Shown one piece after another: positions 1 to 7,379 of a stretch of DNA of 25,921 nt; position 1 is the stretch's first letter; each line of letters begins with the position of its first letter. A model generated the notes under the pieces. The model had not been told where the DNA came from, did not search any database, and saw nothing but the letters and a program-made list of their open reading frames with translations. The stretch is from a virus: IMG/VR virus record IMGVR_UViG_3300042465_005358, positions 1 to 25,921 of that record; one strand, written 5' to 3'. A program made the position numbers and the translations under genes.

Positions 1-295
1 CCGCGTAGTCGTTCTCGGCCTGCGGAGGCAGCACGGCCACCGCGACCATCATGTCCCCGGGGCAGGCGTATGCGTACTTCCACATGGTGTACGGCATCGT
101 CACCTGCGCGAGGCTCACGCGGCGCGATGCGAACGACCAGTTGTGCATCTGGAGGAGCGTGTCCCGTGCGATGGGGTAGAACCGCTGGCAGTGCTCTGCC
201 TGCGGCGATCCCTCTGGCGGGTTGATGCTCGCGACCGTGGCATCGTCGCCGAGGTACGCGAGGGCGAGGTTGCAGATTTCCACTTCCGACGCCAT
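1..295 (-). CDS. Tail tubular protein A-like (partial, cut by window edge)
   Basis: The first 98 codons of a minus-strand gene are visible and the rest lies beyond the left edge. The protein begins MASEVEICNLALAYLGDDA and continues with PPEGSPQAEHCQRFYPIARD and a NWSFASRR segment. From family knowledge this N-terminus is typical of podoviral tail tubular protein A (T7 gp11-like), which forms the ring between portal and nozzle. The start ATG (295-293) follows a near-perfect ribosome site, AAGGAGGT, with six bases between. It is the next gene after the capsid cement and 69-residue genes, which fits the usual head-to-tail order. The family call rests on memory of similar sequences, not a search. 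Confidence 0.75.
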   Translation of the reverse strand, partial: MASEVEICNLALAYLGDDATVASINPPEGSPQAEHCQRFYPIARDTLLQMHNWSFASRRVSLAQVTMPYTMWKYAYACPGDMMVAVAVLPPQAENDYA

Positions 296-312
296 GCCGA
301 CCTCCTTGTGAG

Positions 313-349
313 AGGAGGGGAGCCGTGGTTTCCCGCCGACTCCCCTCCT
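313..349 (-). terminator. Inverted repeat before the tail tubular gene
   Basis: A 9-bp perfect stem (313-321 with 341-349, AGGAGGGGA/TCCCCTCCT) lies between the 69-residue gene and the tail tubular gene. No clear T-run follows on the minus strand, so it could be a weak terminator, an RNA-processing site or a structure that exposes the downstream ribosome site. The role is inferred. Confidence 0.4.
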
Positions 350-371
350 TGTTCACAGACTCAACATCGGA

Positions 372-581
372 TCACTCCGTGGCGCTGGCCTCGGCCTTGG
401 GCTTCCGTCCGCGCAGCTTGGGCATGGGCGCCTCCGACGAATCGGCGGCGCGCTCCGGCTGCTTGGCAGCCTCGAGATACTCGAGGTGCTTGTTGTACGG
501 ACCGTCGTAGTCGAACGTGTCCCCGGGCTGCCGGAGGCCGTTGTCCACGAAGCAGAGAACCTTTGCCTTGACCTTCGCCAT
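372..581 (-). CDS. Small hypothetical head/tail-region protein (69 aa)
   Basis: A 69-residue protein begins MAKVKAKVLCFVDNGLRQPG. Its N-terminal half (to about residue 40) looks folded, and its C-terminal half is charged and Ala/Glu/Pro-rich (KLRGRKPKAEASATE). The ATG at 581 has an AGGAGCAC ribosome site eight or so bases upstream. It sits 12 bp after the cement protein gene and before the tail tubular gene, in the late transcript. Proteins of this size and start occur at this position in related podoviruses, but I know of no assigned function. The basic GRKPK stretch could bind nucleic acid, which is only a guess. Confidence 0.65.
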   Translation of the reverse strand: MAKVKAKVLCFVDNGLRQPGDTFDYDGPYNKHLEYLEAAKQPERAADSSEAPMPKLRGRKPKAEASATE

Positions 582-593
582 TGGGTGCTCCTA

Positions 594-1112
594 TCAGGCC
601 ACCGTGAAGCCGGAGGCATACGCCGTGCGGCCGTCCTGGATGTCCATGACGATGTCCGCGCTGATGACGCCGGCAGTGTGGGTGCCGGTGGTCACGACCT
701 GCGCACCGAGGTAGCGCAGGGCCGTGGCAGCGATCTGCTGCTGGCTGACGCGGACCACGACCTGCCGGCCAGCGGCGAGGTTTGCGGTGGTGATGACACC
801 GACCTCGCCGACCACGATGTTGCCCGAGGCAAGCGTGGAGGACGAGGACGCGACCACCTGGAAGGTGGCGTTCGTGCCGCCCGCGAGGGCGGTGGTGACG
901 GTGAACACGACGTACAGGTCGCGTCCCTCGCCGATGTCACGGTTCTGGGTTCCCTGCGCGACGGTGTAGAGCGTGCCGCTGGCCGTGGCCGAGTAGGCGG
1001 TGCCGCTCTGGAGGTCAACGACATCCGGGGTACCGCTGGTCCCGGTGATGTAGGTGGCGGCCGAGGTGATCGCCCCGGTGTTGCCGAGACGAAGGTTGTT
1101 GTCAAGAATCAT
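594..1112 (-). CDS. Bbp16-like capsid cement/decoration protein
   Basis: This 172-residue, Ser/Thr/Ala/Val-rich protein begins MILDNNLRLGNTGAITSAAT and has no membrane segment or charged tail. Its composition, length and place directly downstream of the major capsid gene match the Bbp16 cement proteins of the BPP-1 group, which bind the outside of the capsid and stabilise it. Recognisable features are the MILD start, the GRDLYVVFTVTTAL strand and the C-terminal GTHTAGVISADIVMDIQDGR segment. The ATG at 1112 follows AAAGGAA at about nine bases. The gene is co-oriented with the capsid gene and separated from it by 28 bp. The family call is from recollection. Confidence 0.75.
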   Translation of the reverse strand: MILDNNLRLGNTGAITSAATYITGTSGTPDVVDLQSGTAYSATASGTLYTVAQGTQNRDIGEGRDLYVVFTVTTALAGGTNATFQVVASSSSTLASGNIVVGEVGVITTANLAAGRQVVVRVSQQQIAATALRYLGAQVVTTGTHTAGVISADIVMDIQDGRTAYASGFTVA

Positions 1113-1140
1113 TTCGTGGTTTCCTTTCTGCCTTCACCTA

Positions 1141-2163
1141 TCAGGTGAGGCGGGCTTCTGCGTTGATGAGGGCGTCCACGCGGCGGCACGGAACGCCGAG
1201 GAACGACAGCCAGCTGTACGGGGTGCCGAACTGCGACAGACCCTGGTTCACGGCCAGGACGTTCTGTGCGCGGTCCATCGCCTGGATGGCGAGGCCCGAG
1301 TGAACGGTCCGGTTCATGTAGAACGCCGCACGGCCGGCCGACATGTTCGGGATGCGGTACATGGCGCGAGCCATCAGCTTGATGAGGGCGGTCGCCGCGG
1401 ACGAGAGCTGCGTGCCGGTCGCGCCGACGAGATCGCTCACGTCGATGTTCGCGATGCGGACCACGTAGCGCCAGTCCTTCACGACGAGGCCGTTCTTCCA
1501 CTGGTAGCGCGTGGCGTACGCCTGAAGGCGGTTGCTGCCGTCGTACACGGTCTGCTCGCCGAGATCCTCATGCATGAGGCCGGCGGTCGATCCCTTCGGG
1601 AACGGGCAGTAGACGGTGTTGTCGCCCCACACCACCAGGTAGACGCTGGTGTTGTCGGTGGACGTGCCGCCGCCCTCGATGATGTTCTGGCCGATGCCCG
1701 AGCTGCCGGGGGCAGCCGAGTACCGCGCCGCGAGGCCGAGGAACGACTTCGGCTCGATGGCGGGGTTGCCGTAGAACATCGTGGTCGCCTGCGTCTGGTT
1801 CATGGCCTCAAGGAAGGCCACGTCCTCGGACAGGCGGAACTGCGCGGTGTTGCCGTTCAGCATGGCGAGATCCTTATCGACCTCGCTGCGGGCCTCAAGG
1901 ATGCCGCACGCCTCATCGACCTGCGCGGTCGTGGACTTGCTGTTCGGGATGCCCTGGTTGAGGGCGCGCCAGTACACGGCGGGGAGGCCCGTGCGGATCA
2001 CGACGCGCTCGCCGGTGGGGAGGTTGCCCTCCTTGAACACGCAATCCTCGAGGATCTCGTTGGACTGCGACAGGAGTTCCGCGATGACCGGGACGCGGCC
2101 CTCGGGATCGGTGCGCTTCGCCCAGTCGGCGAGCGTCAGGTTGCTGCTAGAGAGAACTGCCAT
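1141..2163 (-). CDS. Major capsid protein (BPP-1 Bbp17-like, HK97 fold expected)
   Basis: This 340-residue protein begins MAVLSSSNLTLADWAKRTDP. The segments EILEDCVFKEGNLPTGERVV (about 37-56) and LPAVYWRALNQGIPNSKST (about 60-78), and the C-terminal MNRTVHSGLAIQA and LGVPCRRVDAL, are characteristic of the major capsid proteins of BPP-1-type podoviruses. The family has the HK97 fold and forms the icosahedral shell. The ATG has a strong AAGGAG ribosome site. It lies just after the scaffold gene and just before the cement gene, the expected assembly cassette. Length is complete and no frameshift is seen. Confidence 0.9.
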   Translation of the reverse strand: MAVLSSSNLTLADWAKRTDPEGRVPVIAELLSQSNEILEDCVFKEGNLPTGERVVIRTGLPAVYWRALNQGIPNSKSTTAQVDEACGILEARSEVDKDLAMLNGNTAQFRLSEDVAFLEAMNQTQATTMFYGNPAIEPKSFLGLAARYSAAPGSSGIGQNIIEGGGTSTDNTSVYLVVWGDNTVYCPFPKGSTAGLMHEDLGEQTVYDGSNRLQAYATRYQWKNGLVVKDWRYVVRIANIDVSDLVGATGTQLSSAATALIKLMARAMYRIPNMSAGRAAFYMNRTVHSGLAIQAMDRAQNVLAVNQGLSQFGTPYSWLSFLGVPCRRVDALINAEARLT

Positions 2164-2184
2164 TGTGGTGGCTCCTTGTGGTGG

Positions 2185-2865
2185 TTAGGTGCTGTAGAGA
2201 GCGTCGGCGAGATCGGCGAACGACTTCGGCCCGGGCTTGGCCGTGGCGGCCGCACCCGTGATGACCTTGTCCTCGCTGATGGCCTTGCCGGCGCGGTACA
2301 TGAACCGGATCACCTCGGGGTGGTTCCCGAGGCCCGATTCGTTCAACAGGTCGCGCAGTTCGGAAGTCCCGAACTGATCGAGCGCCTTCTTCGCAACGCC
2401 AAGATTTTCGGTCAGCTTCTCGCCGCCGAACTCCTTGTCGGCCTTTGAGCTGTCGGCCCAGCCGTTGCGAACGGCCTCGATCTGCGCCGCTTGACGTTCC
2501 GCCAGCTTGGGGCCAACGGAGTCGAGGACGCGCTGCGCGGCTTCCTGCGACAGGTTCAGTTCCTTTGCCACCTTCGAGTACTCGGCGATGACCTCGGGGT
2601 CGAACGCTCGACCCTCCGGTGCCTTGAACTCGTAGGTTTCCGGCGCTGCCTTGGCCTCGGCGGGTGCCTCGGTCTTGGCGGCGTCGGCCGGCGCAGGTTC
2701 CTTACCAGCAGCGGCCGCATCGGCGGCTTGCTGGCCCTGGGTCGCGGTCGCCTTGGTGTCCCCGTACAGCTTGTCGGCCGTCGCCGCAACTGCATCGGGG
2801 ACCGAGGATGGGGAAGCGCCTTCAGTGGTCGTTGCGGCTGCTTCCATCATCGTTGGTTCCGTCAT
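2185..2865 (-). CDS. Capsid scaffolding protein
   Basis: This 226-residue protein has a long disordered N-terminus rich in Ala, Thr, Glu and Pro (about 1-75). The middle part begins TYEFKAPEGRAFDPEVIAEY and continues KELNLSQEAAQRVLDSVGPK. An Ala/Gln-rich helical part, ERQAAQIEAVRNGWADSSKA, follows, and the C-terminus is compact (PKSFADLADALYST). This is the usual pattern of scaffold proteins encoded just before BPP-1-like capsid genes. Such proteins guide procapsid assembly and are then removed. The gene overlaps the preceding Bbp19-like gene by 44 bp, which points to translational coupling. No protease active-site motif was recognised. Confidence 0.8.
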   Translation of the reverse strand: MTEPTMMEAAATTTEGASPSSVPDAVAATADKLYGDTKATATQGQQAADAAAAGKEPAPADAAKTEAPAEAKAAPETYEFKAPEGRAFDPEVIAEYSKVAKELNLSQEAAQRVLDSVGPKLAERQAAQIEAVRNGWADSSKADKEFGGEKLTENLGVAKKALDQFGTSELRDLLNESGLGNHPEVIRFMYRAGKAISEDKVITGAAATAKPGPKSFADLADALYST

Positions 2866-3172
2866 GGGTTGCTTGTTCCTTCATCATTGCCGGGTACTGC
2901 TCCGGGCAGAGCGCGTGGACCATGGCGAGCATTCGCAGTCCTTGGTTTCTTCCGCCCTCCGCGAATGCCATTGTCATCGCGTTGGTGTTGAAGGAACTTC
3001 GGAACACGCCCGCCTGGTCCAGTTGCCGCCACACGATGCGGCGGCCGCGCTTGCTGGACATGAGCCACTTGATGTCCGACTCCTCGGCCTGCCGTTCCAG
3101 ACGCTCACGCAGCTCGCGTTCGGCCTTGTCGCGCTCCTGGCCCCGCAGATCGAGGGGGTCGTACGTGCTCAC
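2822..3172 (-). CDS. Bbp19-like phage protein
   Basis: This 116-residue protein contains DIKWLMSSKRGRRIVWRQLD (about 33-52), then AGVFRSSF, GGRNQGLRML and CPEQYPAMMKEQ. That combination is the signature of the Bbp19-like domain found between portal and scaffold genes in BPP-1-type phages. Its role is unknown, probably in head assembly. The start is GTG at 3172, without a strong ribosome site. It lies 21 nt after a 17-nt motif (3194-3210) shared with two other late-gene starts, so this gene may begin a transcript. Its 3' end overlaps the scaffold gene. Confidence 0.8.
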   Translation of the reverse strand: MSTYDPLDLRGQERDKAERELRERLERQAEESDIKWLMSSKRGRRIVWRQLDQAGVFRSSFNTNAMTMAFAEGGRNQGLRMLAMVHALCPEQYPAMMKEQATHDGTNDDGSSRNDH

Positions 3173-3193
3173 GGGCGGAATGTATCCCTGTGT

Positions 3194-3210
3194 CTAATGC
3201 TTACGGGTAC
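3194..3210 (-). promoter_or_regulatory. Candidate late promoter motif, copy 2
   Basis: On the minus strand this reads GTACCCGTA-AGCA-TTAG. It lies in the gap between the staple-like gene (ends 3213) and the Bbp19-like gene (starts 3172). The same GTACCCGTA-N4-YTAG arrangement occurs at 6031-6047 and 25869-25885. Copies 1 and 2 also share AGGRATACAKTCCG downstream. It does not look like a sigma70 promoter. Confidence 0.6.
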
Positions 3211-3212
3211 TC

Positions 3213-3500
3213 TCATCCGCCGTACAGCATGGTGGCTGCGCTGCCCATCGTGTTGCCGGCGGCGACGGACATGTCGGTGATCTGGAGTTCGATGCTCGGC
3301 TCGACGCCGCCCTCAACCATCGTCGTGCTCGCCTCCTTGACGTAGGCGCGTGCGGTGATCGTGACCTCGGTTCCGACCCGCATGGGGGCGTTGATCCCGA
3401 GCTTGGAGAGCTGCTCGGCCTCGAGTTCGATGCACAGCTCCTCGGGGTACATCTCGCCTTCGTTCTCGTCCGACTCCATCTTCATGTTGACCATTGCCAT
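3213..3500 (-). CDS. Capsid staple-like protein (95 aa)
   Basis: This 95-residue protein begins MAMVNMKMESDENEGEMYPE and continues ELCIELEAEQLSKLGINAP, GTEVTITARAYVKEAS and SIELQITDMSVAAG. Proteins with this MVNMKM start, a 'LGI..P..VGT..TI.ARA' middle and an 'LQITDM' C-terminal strand occur directly downstream of podoviral portal genes. Recent phage annotations call them capsid staple proteins, thought to hold capsid subunits together. The gene follows the portal gene with no gap. Function is by family resemblance recalled from memory; a small head-completion protein is the alternative. Confidence 0.6.
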   Translation of the reverse strand: MAMVNMKMESDENEGEMYPEELCIELEAEQLSKLGINAPMRVGTEVTITARAYVKEASTTMVEGGVEPSIELQITDMSVAAGNTMGSAATMLYGG

Positions 3501-5213
3501 TTAGACCTCAATCGCCGAGGGCGAGTTGTAACCGCTGAACATGTTCACCACGTCGGTGAGCGCGTTCTGTCCCTGCGTTGGCGCCTGCGCCATGTTCTTC
3601 ACCGTCTGCGACTGCTGCTGCATGACGGCGGCCTGCTCCTTGGCGGCGAGCGCCTGGTTGCGGGCGTTGCGCAGCAGGGCCACGTCCTTGTCGGCAACGA
3701 TGAGCGACGGGTCCACGCCGAGCATGTCGGCGTAGATGTCGGCCCACTGGTCCTGGTCGAACTTGTCGAGGATGTCGGGCTTCATCTGCGCGATGGCGCC
3801 GAGGTTTCCGACGAAGCGGTCAACGGCGTTGGTGCCGATGGCGCGCTGCGCCTGCGCGAGCATGCTGACGAACTCGATGTTCAGGTCCATGCCCTGCAAT
3901 TCCTGCGGGGCGGGCGGGATCAGGCCGGACGAGATCATGCGCGTGAACGTCATGTCCACGAGCGGGGAAAGCAGCTCGTTGTGCAGGCGCTCGAGCACGG
4001 GCCCAAGCATGATGAGCTTCTCCTCGTGGCGCTCGGCGACCTCGGTGGCGGTCATGCGCGTGTTCGGCATGTTCGCCAGCATGAGGAACAGGTCGGCGTA
4101 GAACGCGCCGCGGACGCGCTCGCGGCAGTCCACGATGTCGTTCAGCAGGTACTGGAGGTTGAGGTTCACCTCGAACGCGGTCTTGATCCCGTTCGATGCG
4201 CCGTCGTAGTACGAGATCCCGCCCGGGAGCGTCTCCACGTCGCGGTTCTTCATGGCGGCCGGCACCTGGAGCGGCGGCTTCGTCTGGTAGTCGATGGCCT
4301 GCGCCTTGCGGAGCTGCTCGTGCTGGAGTTGCTTGATGTCGCCGAGCGACTCCATGCCGGGGCTGTTTCCGTAGATGTCGCCGCCGACCACGGACCAGCG
4401 CGGGCACAGCGCCGGGAACTGCATGAACCCGCTCTCGCGCAGGAACTGACCGTCCTCGCCGCCGACCTCGAAGTACCACGACCCGAACGGCATGTTCTTG
4501 CTGTCGCGCTTGCCGATGTCGCGGTCGGCCCTCGGCTCGATGGCGTGGATGACGGGCACCCACTGGTCGAGGCTGCCCGTGCGGTACATGTTCTGCACGC
4601 TCACGGAGCAGTTCTCGAGCCCGAACTCCTTGACCATCTGCGAGACGGTCATGTCGAACTCGCGGTACAGGGTGCAGACGCGGCCCTTGGCGTCGGTTGA
4701 GATGCAGTACTCGCCGCACGTCAGCGGGTAGTGGTGGATCACGTCCTGGAAGTCCGGGAGCATGATCGAGGACGCGGTGCCGAAGCACCCCAGTTCCTCA
4801 TACATCTGGTGCAGGCTGCGGTAGGTGTTCGACTTCTGGAACACGCGCTGCATGCGCTTGGTCACGTCATCGAGCCACAGCTTCACGGGCGTGAACGAGT
4901 TCAGATCGGGGTCGGGCGTGGCGAGCCGGAACCACTGGCGTGCGGGGCTCGTGGCTCCAGACATCATGCCGGCGCCGAGCGTGCGGAGCGCCCGCGTCCC
5001 GGTGTTGTCGTAGATGTTGTTGTGCCGGCGGTAGCCGCGGTTGCGGTCCTGCACGAAGTAGCGGCCGTTGCGCGGCAGGATGTACGACGTGAGTTCCTGC
5101 CAGTGTGCGTACCAGGAGGCGCGCTCGCTCTTGAGCTGGCCCCAGCGGGTGAACAGCCGATCCCGCGTGGGCGCGTTGGGGTACGAGGATGCGTCTCCGG
5201 TGTACTGGCTCAC
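3501..5213 (-). CDS. Portal protein (podoviral head-to-tail connector)
   Basis: This 570-residue protein matches the length and layout of podoviral head-to-tail connecting proteins, which form the dodecameric DNA gate at one capsid vertex. Visible features are the N-terminal RDRLFTRWGQLKSERASWY helix, LTSYILPRNGRYF, the GAGMMSGATSPARQWF loop typical of the family, and MTATEVAERHEEKLIMLGP near residue 385. The start is GTG at 5213, seven bases after GGAGG. The gene lies one base after the preceding 114-residue gene. It sits between the terminase and capsid genes, as expected. Confidence 0.93.
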   Translation of the reverse strand: MSQYTGDASSYPNAPTRDRLFTRWGQLKSERASWYAHWQELTSYILPRNGRYFVQDRNRGYRRHNNIYDNTGTRALRTLGAGMMSGATSPARQWFRLATPDPDLNSFTPVKLWLDDVTKRMQRVFQKSNTYRSLHQMYEELGCFGTASSIMLPDFQDVIHHYPLTCGEYCISTDAKGRVCTLYREFDMTVSQMVKEFGLENCSVSVQNMYRTGSLDQWVPVIHAIEPRADRDIGKRDSKNMPFGSWYFEVGGEDGQFLRESGFMQFPALCPRWSVVGGDIYGNSPGMESLGDIKQLQHEQLRKAQAIDYQTKPPLQVPAAMKNRDVETLPGGISYYDGASNGIKTAFEVNLNLQYLLNDIVDCRERVRGAFYADLFLMLANMPNTRMTATEVAERHEEKLIMLGPVLERLHNELLSPLVDMTFTRMISSGLIPPAPQELQGMDLNIEFVSMLAQAQRAIGTNAVDRFVGNLGAIAQMKPDILDKFDQDQWADIYADMLGVDPSLIVADKDVALLRNARNQALAAKEQAAVMQQQSQTVKNMAQAPTQGQNALTDVVNMFSGYNSPSAIEV

Positions 5214-5214
5214 G

Positions 5215-5559
5215 TCAACCTCCGAGGAGCGACGAGCGCCCGAGCTGGAGATCCTGCGGGTTCACGCCCATCGGCCCGGTGAGCATGGTGCTGGCGGGGC
5301 CGCCGGCGCCTTCGGCCGCGGCGCGTCCCATGATCCCGGCGACATCGGGTTCGGCGCGGTTGGCGGCGGCCATCGCCTGCTGGCTACGTCGCTGCTGCGA
5401 ACGGGCCGAGGCGGCGGCGGCCTGCTGGGCCTGACGCTGCTCTCCCATCGCCTGCTGCTGCATGGACGCGCCACGCTCGCCCGCGACGATGGCGTACCCG
5501 GTCCCTGCGGCTGCGGCACCTGCGGCGATGCCTGCGAGGATGGACGAAATCGCTGCCAT
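5215..5559 (-). CDS. Small Ala-rich protein before the portal (114 aa)
   Basis: The first 25 or so residues form a hydrophobic, small-residue segment beginning MAAISSILAGIAAGAAAAG. A helical Gln/Ala/Arg-rich region (about 30-68, with RQAQQAAAASARSQQRRSQ) follows, then a Gly/Pro/Met-rich tail ending RSSLLGG. This resembles small internal or ejection-associated proteins near podoviral portal genes. I cannot assign a function with confidence. It lies 1 bp after the acetyltransferase gene and 1 bp before the portal gene, so it is part of the late operon. Confidence 0.65.
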   Translation of the reverse strand: MAAISSILAGIAAGAAAAGTGYAIVAGERGASMQQQAMGEQRQAQQAAAASARSQQRRSQQAMAAANRAEPDVAGIMGRAAAEGAGGPASTMLTGPMGVNPQDLQLGRSSLLGG

Positions 5560-5560
5560 G

Positions 5561-6013
5561 TCAGATCTCCCTTACGTGCGTTCGTTCGGTGTTCACGTAT
5601 CCCATGCGCCCGAGCATCTTTGCAACGGGCGTCGTGCCTTCGATGACGAGTTCGCTCATGCACATGAGCTGCGCGCCGCGCTCCTTGCCCCACGCCTCAA
5701 GCGCGTGCATGAGCCGGAACGGGATGCGCGTCATGCGATGCGCGGGGTCCACCCACCATGCCAGTTCGACGGCGGCCGTGACGCTCGGCGCAAACCACAT
5801 GGGCGCCACGACGCCGACCACGGCCCCGACGATGCGTTCGCCGACCTCGGCCACGAACACGACGCCGGCCGTCAGCACGGCCCGGAGGCCAGCACGGATG
5901 TCATCGTCGGACGGCGCGATCATCGTGCCGTACGCGCTGTAGGCGAGGAACTCGCGGGCCATTGCGGTCAATGCGTCGATGTCCTGCTCGGTGGCGTGGC
6001 GAATGATGCTCAC
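5561..6013 (-). CDS. GNAT-family N-acetyltransferase
   Basis: This 150-residue protein has a GNAT layout: an N-terminal beta strand with IRHATEQDIDAL, the acceptor-side helix, VVFVAEVGERIVGAVVG (strands 2-4), AVELAWWVDPAHR with the acetyl-CoA-side pattern, and MHALEAWGKERGAQLM. The C-terminus is MLGRMGYVNTERTHVRE. GNAT enzymes transfer acetyl from acetyl-CoA to amines or protein lysines; the substrate here is unknown. The start is GTG at 6013 with AGGA upstream. The gene lies between terminase and portal, an accessory insert also seen in some related phages. A 17-nt motif upstream (6031-6047) suggests a transcript start. Confidence 0.85.
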   Translation of the reverse strand: MSIIRHATEQDIDALTAMAREFLAYSAYGTMIAPSDDDIRAGLRAVLTAGVVFVAEVGERIVGAVVGVVAPMWFAPSVTAAVELAWWVDPAHRMTRIPFRLMHALEAWGKERGAQLMCMSELVIEGTTPVAKMLGRMGYVNTERTHVREI

Positions 6014-6030
6014 GGACTGTATTCCTCGCG

Positions 6031-6047
6031 CTAGTCGTTACGGGTAC
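6031..6047 (-). promoter_or_regulatory. Candidate late promoter motif, copy 1
   Basis: On the minus strand this reads GTACCCGTA-ACGA-CTAG, directly after the large terminase stop codon (gene ends 6048) and 17 nt before the GNAT start. Its spacing is identical to the copies at 3194-3210 and 25869-25885. It would drive the acetyltransferase, portal and staple genes. Confidence 0.6.
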
Positions 6048-7379
6048 TCACATGTCCTCGTACGGGTCGTGATCCTCGCGGCGCGGCGACAGCTTCTCGC
6101 GCACCTCTCGCGGCAGCATCTTGGCGACCGGGTAGGCGAACGTGAGCGCGAGCGCGTCGGCGATGTCCGGGCTGCCGCCGCCTTGGAGCCGCTTCTTGAC
6201 CTCGTCCTTGGACTCGAGGACGCGCTTGCCCACGTTGTCGTACCAGTACAGCGGGGTGGACAGTTCCTGCTTCAGGTCGGTGCGGTCAGGGATCGCGCCG
6301 CCCTGGTCGATCCATTCCTTGATGGCCCACCACATCTCGGTGCGCTTGTTCACGAACAGGTTCGGGAACGTGGCCTTGCCGCCGAACGGCACCTCGGTCA
6401 CCTCGTAGCCAAGTTGCCGCAGACGGTCGATCACGCCCGCGCCGGCTCCCGCGTCGATGAACACGGCGTCCGGGTCGCGCTCCTCGATGACGTTGGCGAC
6501 TGCCGCCGCTAGCGCCATGTTGTCGATGCCCGTATAGATTCGTGGGTTCTCCATGCGGAGCCCTTGCCGCAGGACGATGGCGCTGCGGTCATCGCCGAAC
6601 CGTGCCGGGTCCACGCCAATGACGAGCGGGGCGTCAATCACGTCGCCGTCCTGGTACTCGCGCTCGGCGGCGCTGTCGGCGTCGGACAGGCTGATGAGCT
6701 GGTCATCGCCTGCGGCACTGAAGTCGCACAGGTACTCGCGTGCGAACGCCTGCTCGGGCATGTCGCGCTGAAGGCGAGCGACCTCGTCAAGATCGAGCGC
6801 GTCGGTGTCGTGGACCGTATATCGGGCCGCATACCAGTCTGGCAGGCTGCCTGCGCGGTAGAACAGCTCGCTGAACAGGTTGATGCCTGCGGGCGTGCCG
6901 ATGAACATGGCCCAGCCCTTGCGGTCGGAGAGGGCGGGCTGGATGATGTCGTTCCAGACCTCGGGCTTGATCTGGGCGACCTCGTCGATGACGCACCCGT
7001 CCAGGCGCACGCCGCGCAGGGCGTCGGGGTTGTCGCCCCCGAACAGGCGGATCGTGGCCTTGTTGTGCTTGAACGTGACGGCGAGGTCGGCCTCGTTGAC
7101 GTCCACGGCGCCCGTGCGGATGAACGGGTCGATCTTCTGCTTCAGGCGCGCCCAGGCGATGGCCTTGGCCTGCTTGAGGTACGGCGCGGTGTAGACGAAG
7201 AACCCGAGGTCGCCCGTGAACTTGAGGGCGGCGTTGAGGAGCTGCATTATGGCGAGCTCCGTCTTGCCGGCACGGCGGTGCAGGGCGAGGACCGTGAACC
7301 GCTTGCGTTCCTTGTGGCACTTGCGCTGCCACGTGCGCGGGACGTACCCGAGCGTGACGGTTTCAGCCTTCGTCGGCAT
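6048..7379 (-). CDS. terL: Terminase large subunit (DNA-packaging ATPase/nuclease)
   Basis: This 443-residue protein carries the full set of terminase motifs. The Walker A box is LHRRAGKTE (about 33-41), the Walker B box is CVIDEV (about 129-134), and the coupling motif begins GTP (161-163). The RNase H-like nuclease domain has acidic residues in VIGVDPARFGDD (D257), FIDAGAGAG (D309) and SPDIADAL (D405). It pumps DNA into the procapsid and cuts concatemers. The ATG at 7379 overlaps the end of the small subunit gene by 17 bp. All catalytic residues are present, so it is likely functional. Confidence 0.95.
   Translation of the reverse strand: MPTKAETVTLGYVPRTWQRKCHKERKRFTVLALHRRAGKTELAIMQLLNAALKFTGDLGFFVYTAPYLKQAKAIAWARLKQKIDPFIRTGAVDVNEADLAVTFKHNKATIRLFGGDNPDALRGVRLDGCVIDEVAQIKPEVWNDIIQPALSDRKGWAMFIGTPAGINLFSELFYRAGSLPDWYAARYTVHDTDALDLDEVARLQRDMPEQAFAREYLCDFSAAGDDQLISLSDADSAAEREYQDGDVIDAPLVIGVDPARFGDDRSAIVLRQGLRMENPRIYTGIDNMALAAAVANVIEERDPDAVFIDAGAGAGVIDRLRQLGYEVTEVPFGGKATFPNLFVNKRTEMWWAIKEWIDQGGAIPDRTDLKQELSTPLYWYDNVGKRVLESKDEVKKRLQGGGSPDIADALALTFAYPVAKMLPREVREKLSPRREDHDPYEDM

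Noticed and set aside
1054-2448. Long plus-strand frame opposite the capsid gene (464 codons)
   Set aside because: Shadow of the major capsid and scaffold genes: high GC at third codon positions keeps the antisense frame open. No ribosome site or family resemblance.
3820-4788. Minus-strand frame inside the portal gene (322 codons)
   Set aside because: Same-strand frame shadow of the portal gene. The composition is Arg/Pro/His-rich with no folded pattern.
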